Below, one piece after another: positions 30,743 through 41,695 of a DNA stretch of 64,000 nt. Both the position numbers and the translations under genes were made by a program. The stretch comes from Phytophthora colocasiae. Taxonomy: Eukaryota; Oomycota; Peronosporomycetes; Peronosporales; Peronosporaceae. The DNA lies in NCBI GenBank assembly GCA_018806915.1, contig JAGKQI010000084.1, positions 372,001 to 436,000 on the forward strand, given 5' to 3'. Under the pieces are notes generated by a model. It was given only the letters and a program-made list of their open reading frames with translations, was not told the origin of the DNA and made no database searches. The number at the start of each line of letters is the position of its first letter. Positions within the stretch are counted from its first letter, which is position 1.

Positions 30743-31269
30743 ATGCTGCTGCTCCTGCTCTTCCTATCGTCACTTGTCGCTGTCTGCAGTGGCTCCAACC
30801 TGCGCCAACTGACCCAAAAGTCCTCTTTCCAGTGGGTCTTAGACCCACACGCAGCCGAGCGCTGTGCCAACGGGTCTGTAGGCTGTGTGAACCATGTGAA
30901 TATGGCTACACTGTGGAGCCTGTGAACATTTCGATGGACGCACAGCTCGTCATGCAAGTGGCCGATCGTCCCCCTAAACTCTCAGCAGTCGTCAAGTTGG
31001 AGACGTATACGCAACCAGGTTGCGTCATCAGTGGTTGTCACACTGTCAAGATGCTGGGCGTGTTGCCTCATGAGGACTGTTTCAACCAACAAGTGCGGAA
31101 AGAGGCCGACCAACCTGATGGCAAAAGTGTGAAGATCAACTTTGGAGGGATTTATTACGAACATCTGCCTTCAGGTGAGCTGTACGTAAAATACGAACGG
31201 AAGAATTATCTTACAGGCGAAGAATCTTGCACGTACGAGGTCCGAAGTGGCTACAAACGGTGGTTCTAG
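30743..31269 (+). pseudogene. Secreted-protein gene, copy 3 (one single-base loss)
   Basis: ATG 30743 opens the signal peptide and the QLTQKSSFQWVLDPHA region. At about 30898 gtgaatatgg lacks one A against gtgaaatatgg at 7607, ending the frame at 30925. The remaining coding sequence is open in the next frame to TAG 31269 (KLETYTQPGCVISGCHTVKM, then GGIYYEH and SGYKRWF). A repaired product would be about 175 residues with around eight cysteines, secreted. The inverse copy 2 shares the same loss, so it predates the palindrome. Confidence 0.7.
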
Positions 31270-31358
31270 GTCGATAAGGCTTCCTTAGTACGCTATGTAA
31301 AAGATCAGACATTTAAAACGTCATGTTTTTACGAGGCATAGTTCTTAACAATCTGGTT

Positions 31359-31895
31359 TCAGTGATTTCGACTAGCCCAAAAGTTCACTGACTGCTGAGC
31401 AGGCGTCGAAGCCAACACAAAAATTGTGCGTAAGATATCAACGGGCAGTCGACGGACTGCGTTCCAACTGCGTGCACTGTCGATGGCACTGATCATAGCA
31501 ACTTTCGACTGTATCGGCAATTTCTCCTTCATAACAGGTAGAAAATCTCCATTGTGAGTCATAATGTCCGTCACCTCCTTCTCGTCGAATTCTTGTTTAT
31601 CATAGTTTATTGTGAGCTCCTCAAGCTCACGCGCCATCCGTAGACTGAAGTTCCGTAAACACACTGGGATGTCTGCCAACTTGCGACTATCTTTAATAGT
31701 CAACACCTTGACTGGCCACAAACGCAGAGCCTCGTTATGAATCGAGACAACCACATCGAGATCGTAAGTCGTGAGAGATTCAAGATTTGGACATACAGCA
31801 GACAAAACACTCAGGTCAAGAGTACGGTCACTGCTGTCTGGAGGTATCCTCTGTGATAATAAACGTAAATTACCACCGATCAACTCCAGCAAGCT
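31359..31895 (-). pseudogene. B-type copy B2, C-terminal part (cut by Copia)
   Basis: It encodes the C-terminal 178 residues of the B-type protein (LLELIGGNLRLLSQRIP to VDILRTIFVLASTPAQQSV). The right end is the 5-bp duplication aagct at the Copia insertion, and the gene continues at 37404. Confidence 0.85.
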
Positions 31896-32074
31896 TGTTG
31901 GAAACCGTACCGTCTTTTGAGACGATCTGAGAAGTTGAAGACGTCTTATGAAACTTAGCTAGCAGAGTGATGGTAGAAAGGCATCGATTCCGCACTCGGC
32001 GGACCTGCCTTCAGTCCGAAAGTTTCCTTTAACCAAACAAGTTGTGTGTGAGTGCATTTGATTCAACTCCGACA
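31896..32074 (+). repeat. 5' LTR of Copia element
   Basis: 179 bp, TG...CA, identical to 37225-37403 by direct reading. Confidence 0.93.
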
Positions 32075-32087
32075 GGGTTACGAGCCC
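32075..32087 (+). other. Probable primer-binding site of Copia
   Basis: gggttacgagccc directly follows the LTR. It differs by one base from gggttatgagccc, the complement of the anticodon stem-loop of initiator tRNA-Met, the half-tRNA primer known for Drosophila copia. Confidence 0.5.
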
Positions 32088-32141
32088 AAACCCAAGCTAC
32101 GACCTACGCTACACATCGGTAAACAACACTACCACAACAAG

Positions 32142-33121
32142 ATGCCATCCTCAAGCGACTCAGACGACGACAGACGCAAAAGCAACAAGGACAAGAAGTT
32201 CCACATCAACTCGTCCGGCAACCCAGTGCATTGGGACGGAGAGAACTGGCCTTTCTACAAGAAAGCCATGACTGTGGCGTTCCAGAGAGACTTGCTCGAG
32301 CAGATCGCGACCGGTAAGGTCAAGGAAGACGACCAGTGGAGTCAAGACGAGAAGGATGAGCACACCAAGAAGCAAGCCAAGATCCAGATGCTGATCATGG
32401 GCTCGCTGAAGACCACACTCGCTCAGCAGTTGATGGACCAGAAGAATGGTACCGACATGTGGGCTGAGCTGTGCAAGATCTACGAAGGAAAGAACAACGA
32501 TGCCACCAAGGCGCAGAAAGTGTACCGCTTGCAAGGAGAGCTGCACTGACTCATCTGCGCACGAATGGTGACGTGCGTGCACACTTGTACACCATGTTTC
32601 GCATCAAGAACGAACTCGACGAGCTCGGCTCGCCACTGAGCGACCTCCAGATGGTGGATATGTTGCTAAGTAGTCTACAGAAGCAAATTTGCTAAAACGA
32701 ACTCCGAAGAAAAGTGCTATTTAGCTCCAATATGGGCAAATACACACCTGAGTTGTTGCGAGAATTGATTCTCACGGCTGAGTCTCGTAGCAAGGACTGG
32801 GAGAAGAATGCATTTGGGAATAATCAAGGCTCCAAGAAGAAAGTAAGTTCTTCAGGAAACCAGAAAGACAGCAGCAACAAACCTTCTGGTGACTCAACTA
32901 AGAAGAAGACACCGAAGACAGAGATCGAGTGTTTTAATTGTGGTGTCAAAGGCCACTATAAGAGCAACTGCCCAGAGCTGGAGGAGAAATCCGGCGCCAA
33001 GAAGAATGGACAGGCCAAGATGGCACGCATTGGTGAGAAGTCTGTGGAGAAAGTGACCTCACAAAACGCAGATGAAGTTGTCAACCTCGCACACAAACGT
33101 GACGTGGTGGTGGAGAAGTAG
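32142..33121 (+). pseudogene. gag: Copia Gag region, three pieces
   Basis: ATG 32142 (MPSSSDSDDDRR) opens a frame to 32549 with the UBN2/gag-like WPFYKKAMTVAFQ and LAQQLMDQ, WAELCKIYEG. A shift moves it to another frame (LTHLRTNGDVRAHLYTMFRI, then SDLQMVDMLLSSLQ), with TAA at 32693. That frame continues from 32696 to TAG 33121 and includes the zinc knuckle CFNCGVKGHYKSNC. Gag forms the particle and binds RNA. One shift and one stop break it. Confidence 0.8.
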
Positions 33122-33576
33122 TGAAGCGCGTCGCTAAGAACTACGATCCAAGCCGTTGGTACTTCGATAGCGGGACCAACGCTCACATTGTGACAAGCAA
33201 GGAGTACTTTACTGTGTTGAACAGCATGGAGGACAGTGACTGGAACCCGACAATATCAGGGTTTGCTGATGGTGTTGATGCCCAAGCAGAAGGCTTTGGA
33301 ACGATTATACTAGCCAGCATGATTGATGAAGAGATGGTTTTCGTTTTCGTGGAGGATGTACTATATGTACCTGCGGCTGGATGCAACCTGTTCTCGCCGG
33401 GACAAGCATTGGAGCAGGGCTTCAAGATGTCTTGGGATCAGGAGGCAATGATTTTCGGCATGTCAAAGGATGGTACCGAGGTGATTCGAACGAAAACAAG
33501 ACCATCGCTTATGGACTTTCGAAGTGCACAATATTGGCGGTGTCAAAGTCAACAGCAAGAAGACTGCAGCAGTTAA
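33122..33576 (+). pseudogene. Copia protease and start of pol
   Basis: Contains the aspartic-protease motif WYFDSGTNAHIV and the downstream VEDVLYVPAAGCNLFS typical of Copia proteases. The frame is shifted relative to gag at about 33121 and to integrase after about 33500. Confidence 0.8.
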
Positions 33577-34837
33577 GAAGCGTGTACTGGCAAATTTCGC
33601 AGTAACTGATGGAGTTGAGGATCTTGACGTCTGGCACACGCGCCTCGGACACACTTGTCCAGAGTACATACGCCTGATGGTTGATCGCGGGATGGCCAAG
33701 GGCATCATGCTAAAGAAACGTGGGACAATGGATTGCGCTGACTGTCATTTCGGCAAGCAGAGACGTAAGACATTTTGCAAGAAGCTCGAGCGAAACATTG
33801 AGAAGGTGAATGACATGATCTTCGCTGACTTATTGATTCCTGGACTACACAATGGGACACAGTACAGTGCAGTGTTGGTCATTATGGACGGATTCTCTCG
33901 CTTCGTGACCACGTACCTGTTGAAGTCTAAGACAGAAGGGGAAGTGAACGAATACATGAAGCAGTATATCGCGTGGGCCGAACGGCAACACGGACGCCGG
34001 GTGGACACAGTTGTGACTCGCCAGTGGTGTGCTGAGACTCACGATAAAGACGACGAAGTGGTTGGACCCGTGAAGGAGGTGCTAACGGACAAAGGCAAGG
34101 AGTTTTGCAACAATGCAATGGAGCGTTGGTACGCAGACAAGGGAATTGTTCACACCAAAGTTGGTCCTAAATCGTCGCAGTTGAACCTGGTAGAGCGAAC
34201 TCACCAGACGCTGATCAGTATGGTCAAGACTATGATGCACGACTCGGGGTTACCGAGATCGTTCTGGACACATGCCCTACAGACAGCAGTCTACATCAAG
34301 AACAGAGTTTTCTGTAAGGGGGCTGGCCGTACGCCGTATGAAATGATGTATGGAACGAAACCGGATCTTCATCATATCCGGACTTTTGGTTCACTGGTGT
34401 ATTGCCACACTCCGGTCGCCAAGCGTACGAAGTTGGCTGTGAACTGCAAGGTGGGATTTCTTATCGGCTACCAGGAAGATGTTGTGGGTTGTCAAGTGTA
34501 TTTCCCTACGGAGCATCAGAAAGGCTTCGTTGCAGACGTGAAAGTGAACGAATCGATTAAGTATAAGGACAGATACGGCAGTACGTTCAAGACCAAAGTG
34601 AACAAATGGCTGCAAACGTTTACAGAGTTTGTCGAAGATGGCTACTTTGACGATGGAGATAGTGACAGTGAAGAATCTTCACAACACGCGGAGTGTGATG
34701 AAGATTCAGTTCGCGAAGACAGTAACGTGGACATGGTCAGTGTGGCTGAGAGTGAAGAGAGCTGGATGCCGAGAAAGCGACTCAGTGGAATGAGATGGTA
34801 CAGAACAGTGTACTACCTACATTCGAGGATGCACTGA
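33524..34837 (+). pseudogene. Copia integrase
   Basis: Shows the HHCC zinc-binding region (VWHTRLGH, CADCHFGK), then the DDE catalytic core: D in IFADLLIPG, D in VLTDKGKEF and E in NLVERTHQTL. An acidic linker follows. Integrase would insert the cDNA and make 5-bp duplications, as seen here. A shift separates it from the reverse transcriptase frame at about 34795-34837. Confidence 0.85.
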
Positions 34838-36448
34838 GTAGCACTCCAAGCAGCAAACTGGCCGATGGAGACCAACAAGTATGGCACGACATGTTGGAGA
34901 ATAGTTCCATGCCAGACTACGAGCTTGCGTTAGTTCAAACGCAGGAGGGCGAAGATGATGCCAGCACCGAGGAACATGAGAACGAGGATGAACATCGTGA
35001 ACATGATGGTGATTTTGACGATGCTCAAGTGAGCATCAAGAGCGATGACGGTGATTTAGACGATGCTCAAGTCGAGAGCGATGACGATGCCGATGCGGCA
35101 GTGAGTGAACACGATAATTGTGAACTTGACGGTGATGATGACGTTGGAGTCGATGAATTCGTTGATTTTGAACACGAAGATGTTGCTAGTCACGTCGCAG
35201 ACCTTGTTTCAGTCTCAGAAGATGTGGAGAGTGACGAGAATGGATGCGATTTCTTGTTTGACCCGAGTGATGAACTTGAAGCTGAGTGGAACAGCAACCT
35301 GAGTGACGAAGTAGATGATCCTCCAAGGCAATCAACACAAAACCCAGTCCGGGATGATGTTCTTGGATTTCCTCAGCAGATGCTAGTGGGAAAAGTACAC
35401 CCTAGAGACGAAGAGGTTCGTCGCACACAAGACCGGAAGCGTACCAAGGTGAACGCACAGCGAGTAATAGCAGCAAGACGAGCTGGACTTCGAGAAATTG
35501 CTGAGCGTGAACCATTCGAAGATTTTGAGGTTTGTTCGGCGTTCAAAGCGCTGCATGCGGATCGACGCGGCAAGGGTGGTTTACGGGCTAGTGATATCAA
35601 AATACCCGGGAACTACAGAGAAGCAATGAGATCAAAACAAGCGAGTTTCTGGAAAGAGGCTATGGACAAGGAGATGGCTGCACTGAAGTCCAAGGATGTG
35701 CTGAAGCAGATTCCAAGATCGGATATGCCGGCAGGACAGCATGCCATCAAGACAATGTGGGTTTTCGACGTGAAGACTGATCACTTAGGCTACATTGTGA
35801 CCTTCAAAGCACGAGTCGTGGCTCGAGGTGATAAGCAGCGTTTCGGAATTGATTTCACAGACACATTCTCGCCGGTCGCACGCATGGCGACATTCAGAAT
35901 GTTTGATGCAGTGTGCATTCTTCTGAACCTGGTGATCTACCAAGGAGATATAAACACAGCCTACCTCAATGCTGCGCTAGGCATTAAGCAGTATCTGGAG
36001 GAGGTCGAAGGCTATCCAAAGTGCGAGGGATGGCGGGATGATTTACATCATCAACAAGGCACTATACGGGCTACGGCAGTCCGGGAGAGAGTGGAATTCA
36101 GAAGTGAATAACTGGTTCGTGAACTACGGGTTCAAGCAGTGCAAGACTGAGCCTTGCTTGTACTTCTACGACAAAGACGGCGAGTTCGCCATTGTTCTTC
36201 TCTATGTCGACGACATCTTGTGTGCAACCAAGAACGAGGAGTTCAAGAAGAAGATGTTCGAGAAACTCGACATGGACTACGGCCTCAAGGACCAGGGCCT
36301 ACTCAACACTTACTTGGGAGTTCAGGTGGAGCAGAACGAAAAGTCTATTAAGATACACCAGACCAAGTACTGCGAGAAGGTCATTGAGCGGTTCAACTTA
36401 CTGACGCTCATCCCAGTAGAATACCAATGGAGACAAACATGCGTTTGA
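34795..36448 (+). pseudogene. Copia reverse transcriptase
   Basis: A long Asp/Glu-rich linker (34860-35340) precedes the RT. RT motifs include WVFDVK, FKARVVARGDKQ, TFSPVARMATFR and YQGDINTAYLNA in the first frame (to 36111) and ALYGLRQSGREW, then VLLYVDDILCA (the YVDD site), in the second (36038-36448). One shift lies near 36040. Confidence 0.85.
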
Positions 36449-36484
36449 CGGTGAAAGACACCGACACAGATCAACGGGAAGCAG

Positions 36485-37202
36485 GTGGCCGCAAATGGCA
36501 AGACGTTTCCATATCGTGAGCTGGTCGGATCTTTTGATGTACTTGACAACCTGCACGAGACCGGATATCGCGTTTGTGGTTGGTCAGCTCAGTCGCTACG
36601 TACAGAATCCTACACAGCAGCATATCGGTGCAGCCAAGAGTACTGCGGTACCTCATTGGGACCAAAACGCTAGGAATTGTGTACTCCAGGGAGAAGAGTG
36701 GAAAGCAGAACCCAGAGCTGGTTGTGGATGGATATTGTGACTCTGACTGGGGAAATGACCCAGATACACGCAAGAGCATCACGGGCTTTGTGCATTGCAT
36801 GGCGGGCGGTGCCATTTCATGGGCATCTAGGCGTCAGAGCATTGTAGCTCAATCTACCGCAGAGGCGGAGTACGTTGCAGCATGTGAGGCATGCATGGAC
36901 GGCCAAGGGCTTCGCAATGTATTGATTGAGGTGTTTCCGGAGTTGGAACTAAGTTCCGCATGGGCATTGATAACCAAGCGGCATTCGTCATGGCGACGAA
37001 CCCAACTTACAGTCGCAGAACGCGACACATCGAGTTACGTTGGCACTTCGTGAGAGACCAAGTGGCTAAGAGAACCATGGATTTGTGGAAGGTCAAGAAC
37101 GAAGTTAATCCTTCCGATATCATGACGAAGCCCCTGGCCAGCGACAGACTCGAGACTTTATGTGCGATGGTCGGTTTGTCTAAGGAGCATCTTCCTCAGT
37201 AA
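36485..37202 (+). pseudogene. Copia RNase H, broken in several frames
   Basis: Pieces in successive frames read FPYRELVGS, then MYLTTCTRPDIAFVVGQLS, then RYLIGTKTLGIVYS and DSDWGNDPDTRKSITGF with QSTAEAEYVA, and finally DNQAAFVMATNPTYSRRTRH and DIMTKPLA ending at 37202. At least three shifts occur within 700 bp. Confidence 0.8.
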
Positions 37203-37213
37203 CGATTTACTTC

Positions 37214-37224
37214 GGAGGAGGGCG
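37214..37224 (+). other. Polypurine tract of Copia
   Basis: ggaggagggcg directly precedes the 3' LTR, the expected place for the plus-strand primer. Confidence 0.65.
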
Positions 37225-37403
37225 TGTTGGAAACCGTACCGTCTTTTGAGACGATCTGAGAAGTTGAAGACGTCTTATGAAACTTAGCTAGCAGAGTGAT
37301 GGTAGAAAGGCATCGATTCCGCACTCGGCGGACCTGCCTTCAGTCCGAAAGTTTCCTTTAACCAAACAAGTTGTGTGTGAGTGCATTTGATTCAACTCCG
37401 ACA
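37225..37403 (+). repeat. 3' LTR of Copia element
   Basis: Identical to the 5' LTR at 31896-32074, and followed by the target duplication aagct. Confidence 0.93.
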
Positions 37404-38826
37404 AAGCTCATGGCCAACGAAACGGATTCAATTGGTGTAAAGGACACATACAAAGCTCGAAGTGCTCTTAATCCCAGCGAGGTTGGCTCCTTGATATCGC
37501 GAGAAACCACTGCAACGCCATCCCCAATTCGACATCGACAACGACCGACACCTGGAATGACCACTTCAACGTCATCGCCTTCCTTGAACCAGGCCCGACA
37601 GCGGACCAAATTCGGCACAATAAGTGGCGAACCTTCCAGATCCAAGCCCCACACTGTTGTTCCTTCGGCTATGTCTACAAAGCCGTAGAAACAACCTCTC
37701 GGCTCGTTCGAACGAGGATAATTACAGCGCAATACACCCGCAATTCGCGGTAAATCGGGTTTTGTCAAATGCGCATCCCATATTATTAGCGAAATGTCGG
37801 TAGAAGGTGAACGGCTTATAGCATACACTAACCATACCCACGACTCAGTGCGCACAGCCTTGAAATCGATCTTGATTGGAGTTGTGGTAAATCCCGCGGA
37901 TACAACCGAACAAATCACAGCAAACACGCTTTTGGACAGCTTGTAACACGAAATCGACACCTTTCGACTGACGACTTGAGACCACTGATAGATTCGGGTC
38001 AGTAGAACTCCAGCATTGATCGCAGCCTGTTGCTGGTTGTATCTTCTTGTTTAAGGTAAATTCTCAGGGAGTTTATTGGTGTATATACCAACCCAGCAGC
38101 TAAATCTTGGCAAAATCCCGACGTTAAATCCCATATAGAAACAGAAACGTCCGCACTCATCAGTACTTGCTGCCTGTGGTTTGACCAGATATCTACCAGG
38201 CTCGAGCGGTCCGGCGTCTGAGTGAGTTGCACTATCATAGAAGAACCAGCATCAAACAACCTTTGTAGATCTGATTCACTCTCGTCACTTTTGTCAGTAT
38301 AGAGGCAGGCTTTCACAACAGCACCATCACACTTGCAGTTCCAATATATAAGTTCAGCATTGGAAATGGGTGTCGTACATTTAACTTCGGATCCCATCGT
38401 CTTCAGCCTCTGACGCGCATATTGATATTGCGCTGAAGGTTCTGAAAACTCCAGCAGTCTACTCCAGGTAGCTTTCTGGTCTGTAACAGATCCACAGACG
38501 TATACACTCCATCGTGAACAGTAGCCTCGACTACTTTCCTCCGTTCTTGGTGAGAGAAGTGACATGTGCTCTGTAAATGCTTCGTTGTTCACTACCGAAA
38601 GCAATGTGAATAATTCGATTGCTTCTCGGATCAGTTTAAGTTGTTTCACATTTTCCGGACTTCTCTCTTCTAGATGAAGCAGTAAATGCTGTGAGCATAT
38701 CGAGTTCCCATACGGCCATTTGAATTTCACCTGCATCCCATTTCCCGCATTTATGGGCTTCCCTGGAATAGCATAAGTGCGTAAGGCCGAATGCCAAGGA
38801 TTGAGGAAATTCCACTCGGTCGTCAT
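37404..38826 (-). pseudogene. B-type copy B2, N-terminal and middle parts
   Basis: From ATG 38826 (MTTEWNFLNPW) the frame is open to about 38030, where cgtt is missing relative to the intact gene at 17090-19060 (tgttgctgg against tgttcgttgctgg), a 4-bp loss. The rest (37404-37960) is open in the shifted frame and contains TVWGLDLEG and GVGRCRCRIGDG. Copia then interrupts it. Otherwise nearly identical to 17640-19060. Confidence 0.85.
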
Positions 38827-39251
38827 CAGCGAAAGTTAGAAAATAACGACGAGAAAACAAATTCCCGTGGCAAAAGCTATCACTTTTGAGTCAAGCCTCA
38901 AGTGTTCAACCTCGTCAAGTGCTCAAGCCGTAGGTCGCTGAGTCCAGTGGTCGACCCGATTCAATAAAACTCGAGCATTCATTGGGTCTTACTTAGTTCC
39001 GTTGTTGGATTCAATCTGGTCAACCTTAAATGATTGATAATTGAACGGATAGTATAGAAAATCGAATACTTCTCTAAAAACCATGTTTCAATCGAATCAC
39101 ATTCTGTTCTATCAAGCTGTACATCTATCACTTGGAACAACTTCTGAGCAAGCCGCAATTTTCTCGTAGAATGGTCGACTGGATGTTCCTCAATCATTGA
39201 TGTTCTGCCTTATGCACGTGTGTTATCTTAATTAAATCCACAGATTCTGAA

Positions 39252-39578
39252 AGTGAAATGGAAGTGGCGTTCGATTGGCATCTTCCCAGTGCACTCACAA
39301 CGTGAAATCCATTTACTGGATGAAAGAAATCCAGAAAACGTTGGAATAACTGACATTGATCCGAGAAACAATCGAATTATTCACAATCCTTGCGATGGTG
39401 ACAACAATGCGTTTGTGGAGCATCTTACGACGACAACGGAACTTGGAAGTGGCGTCGAAAACTGCAATGATCAGCGTTGTCACACAACAGACAGCAGTTC
39501 GTCGACTGCCGGTCGATATCTTTCGCACAATTTTTGTGTTGGCTTCGACCCAGGCTGACGACTCACTTGGTTGAAAAG
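39252..39578 (+). pseudogene. Internally deleted family copy J2
   Basis: Second copy of relic J (19486-19812): N-terminal PVHSQREIHLLDERNPENV joined to C-terminal VRRLPVDIFRTIFVLAST, with the same internal deletion. Confidence 0.65.
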
Positions 39579-40214
39579 GTCGTGAGAGAATTGTTGTAGA
39601 TGACAAAAAATGAGAACCGATGAGCTCCGAGATAGAAACCCCATATCAGCTTGTCAACTTTTTCCAGTGATTGACAGTACCTGATGCTGCCTTTTGCTCA
39701 TTGTCATCACCCAACGTAAATTTCCACTTGCTGATATCATATACCGGAGGGGGGGGAGACGTTACAGCATTGCTACCAGGCGAGTGTGTGCAATTTCAGA
39801 GCGAGGGAGAGCTGCGATGCATGAAACATCAAGTGGTTGTTGTATTAACGCATTAATATGTAGGAGGCAAAGAAAGTTAGATGCCTTGCCAATTCCGGTA
39901 GGTTCCTCGCGGCAAAGAGTTTGAGCTAGTCCCTCTTCAAGAGACTCGTCCAGGTCTGGTAGGTGAGGTGTCCTGGTGTCTGAGGCTGGAATGCGGCAAA
40001 CGGATCTTGAACTGGGGGATGGAACACCGGAACCCAGAATCCGAACGGGAACCCGTGAGCGTACCCGTACGGGACGTGCTCTGGTTGAGCTGGAGGTGTG
40101 CGCCGGGTTGAAGCTGGAGCTGGACGTCGGGCCGCTTCGCCAAGTCACAATATTGAATATCAAAGCCCACTTCAGTCGAAGGGGAACAACCAATTGTATA
40201 GACCATCTACGACC

Positions 40215-40679
40215 ACGGCAATGCCTTACTGCTCGATACAGGCACCATCACTCTGCATTTCCATGCCATACTGGAGTCGTTTCCTTGTCTGTTTCTTCCT
40301 GCTTCATTGCCTTCAGCGTCTGTATCGCTTCTTGGAATTGAGGCGAGGAGTCTGACCATTCAAGTAACCTGCTCCAAGTAGCTTGCTGACGTGTAGTAGC
40401 TCCAAAGACAGACACAATCGATTGTGGAAGATACCGATCACTTTCACCGTTGTCTGCATCAGGTTCGAGAATTGGTTCATGAACACTTCTTGATTTGGGT
40501 TACCCATTTTCGTTTTCAGACGAAGCATTAAATAAATCTGCTGGTGTGGGTACTCTGAATTACCAAACTTCTACTCGAATTGTACGTGCATCCCACGGTT
40601 AGACGCCTTGTGGCTGTTTTCCTGAAGCACATACCGGTGTAACATACCAAGGATAAAGGAAGTCCCAATCGGTTGGCAT
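40215..40679 (-). pseudogene. Degenerate family relic K2
   Basis: Second copy of relic K (20440-20903), beginning MPTDWDF on the minus strand and full of stops. Confidence 0.55.
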
Positions 40680-40991
40680 TATACCTAAATGGGACATGTC
40701 TATCTATCAGTCAATAGTCACATCTTCTTCTGTCAAATTCTTCGTAGAATGGTCTTTGAATATAAGAAAACATTCAGCCAGAGTACGAACTAACATTGTT
40801 CACACGTGTTACGACCACCAAAGTAGTGGCAAAGACTTTTTTTTCGCATTTTCGGTTGAGTATGCAGAATCGATTCGTCCATCGACTTTTTGATGCACAG
40901 CGAGTAATAGTGGGGGTTGTAAGAGCTATCCGAATCAGGTGATACCCGCTGTTCATCAGTTCCAACAAAACGTTTTTCACTCGTACAGAAT

Positions 40992-41695
40992 AGTAAGCAA
41001 ATGTCCTTTACTAACAGCTCAGTTCTGTCACGACCGCGCCACCGATGGTCCTGTCCTTGATCAGAGGACGGTGTCCACTTAGCTACGTGCCCTTTGCCCT
41101 GTTAACACGCACTAATATCGACAAATGAATGGCTCCAGGTACGAAATCTACGGTCTGGCTACAGTAGTGGGCTTCCACCGGGATCTTTGCCTAATTCTAA
41201 CGCTCCAGAGGGCTGCTGATACCTCGGCGGGCTTCAAATACCGCGAGCGCTCGAATCCTACGGGGCTGCTGATACCCGTTTCCAGTCACACCCAGTGTAC
41301 ACCATCTTCCCTTTGCTGCTAGTACTAGAGTCTTTGTTGGCTTCTTTTAACCGCTGTCGCTACACCAAATCGGCGTAACAACTCTTGATCGTGCGTCCTC
41401 GCGGCTACACGGCTAATCTTCAACTGAACCACTAATTACTGCTACTTCCGCTGCATGCGAAGATACTGGCCTTCTCCGCCGTTCTTCACGCGAAACCTCC
41501 AGCGTCTCTTTGCGATCCTGCGTCAACGGTCACAGGCCTGGATATGGGTCGCATACCCGACCCTTGCTCCAACCCACGGGTGTCATCTTGTCTTCATCCT
41601 CGTCGCTCGTCTTCGTCATCTGTATCTGGTCACCGCTATCATCATCTTGATCATCCGTCTCTCTGCAAGTCTAGCGAAAAACCACTCTGCTTACT
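40992..41695 (-). repeat. 3' LTR of Gypsy-2
   Basis: 704 bp with ends AGTAAG...CTTACT, a six-base inverted repeat instead of the usual TG...CA. Confidence 0.9.

Larger units (their letters stand above)
30383..31308. repeat. Right arm of the 0.92 kb inverted repeat
   Basis: Inverse of 28915-29837. Its outer end is the sequence ctatgtaaaagatcag. Confidence 0.85.
31896..37403 (+). mobile_element. Complete Ty1/Copia retrotransposon
   Basis: Identical 179-bp LTRs (31896-32074 and 37225-37403) begin TGTTGG and end CCGACA. The target duplication aagct lies at 31891-31895 and 37404-37408, and removing the element restores the B-type coding sequence ccagcaagctcatg. The domain order gag, protease, integrase, reverse transcriptase, RNase H is Copia-type. 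Confidence 0.93.
38827..40991. other. Spacer of the second B/C unit
   Basis: Nearly identical to 19061-21216, with relics J2 (39252-39578 plus), the proline-rich gag-like fragment (39960-40120 minus) and K2 (40215-40679 minus). It ends at the Gypsy-2 insertion and resumes at 50239. Confidence 0.8.

Noticed and set aside
29266..31164. Long frames antisense to the secreted-protein gene in both arms (for example 30451-30957 minus)
   Set aside because: They are antisense shadows. The sense strand has the signal peptide, the cysteines and homologues.
36960..37202. Separate small gene after the Copia RNase H
   Set aside because: The sequence is the normal C-terminal end of Copia RNase H in a shifted frame.
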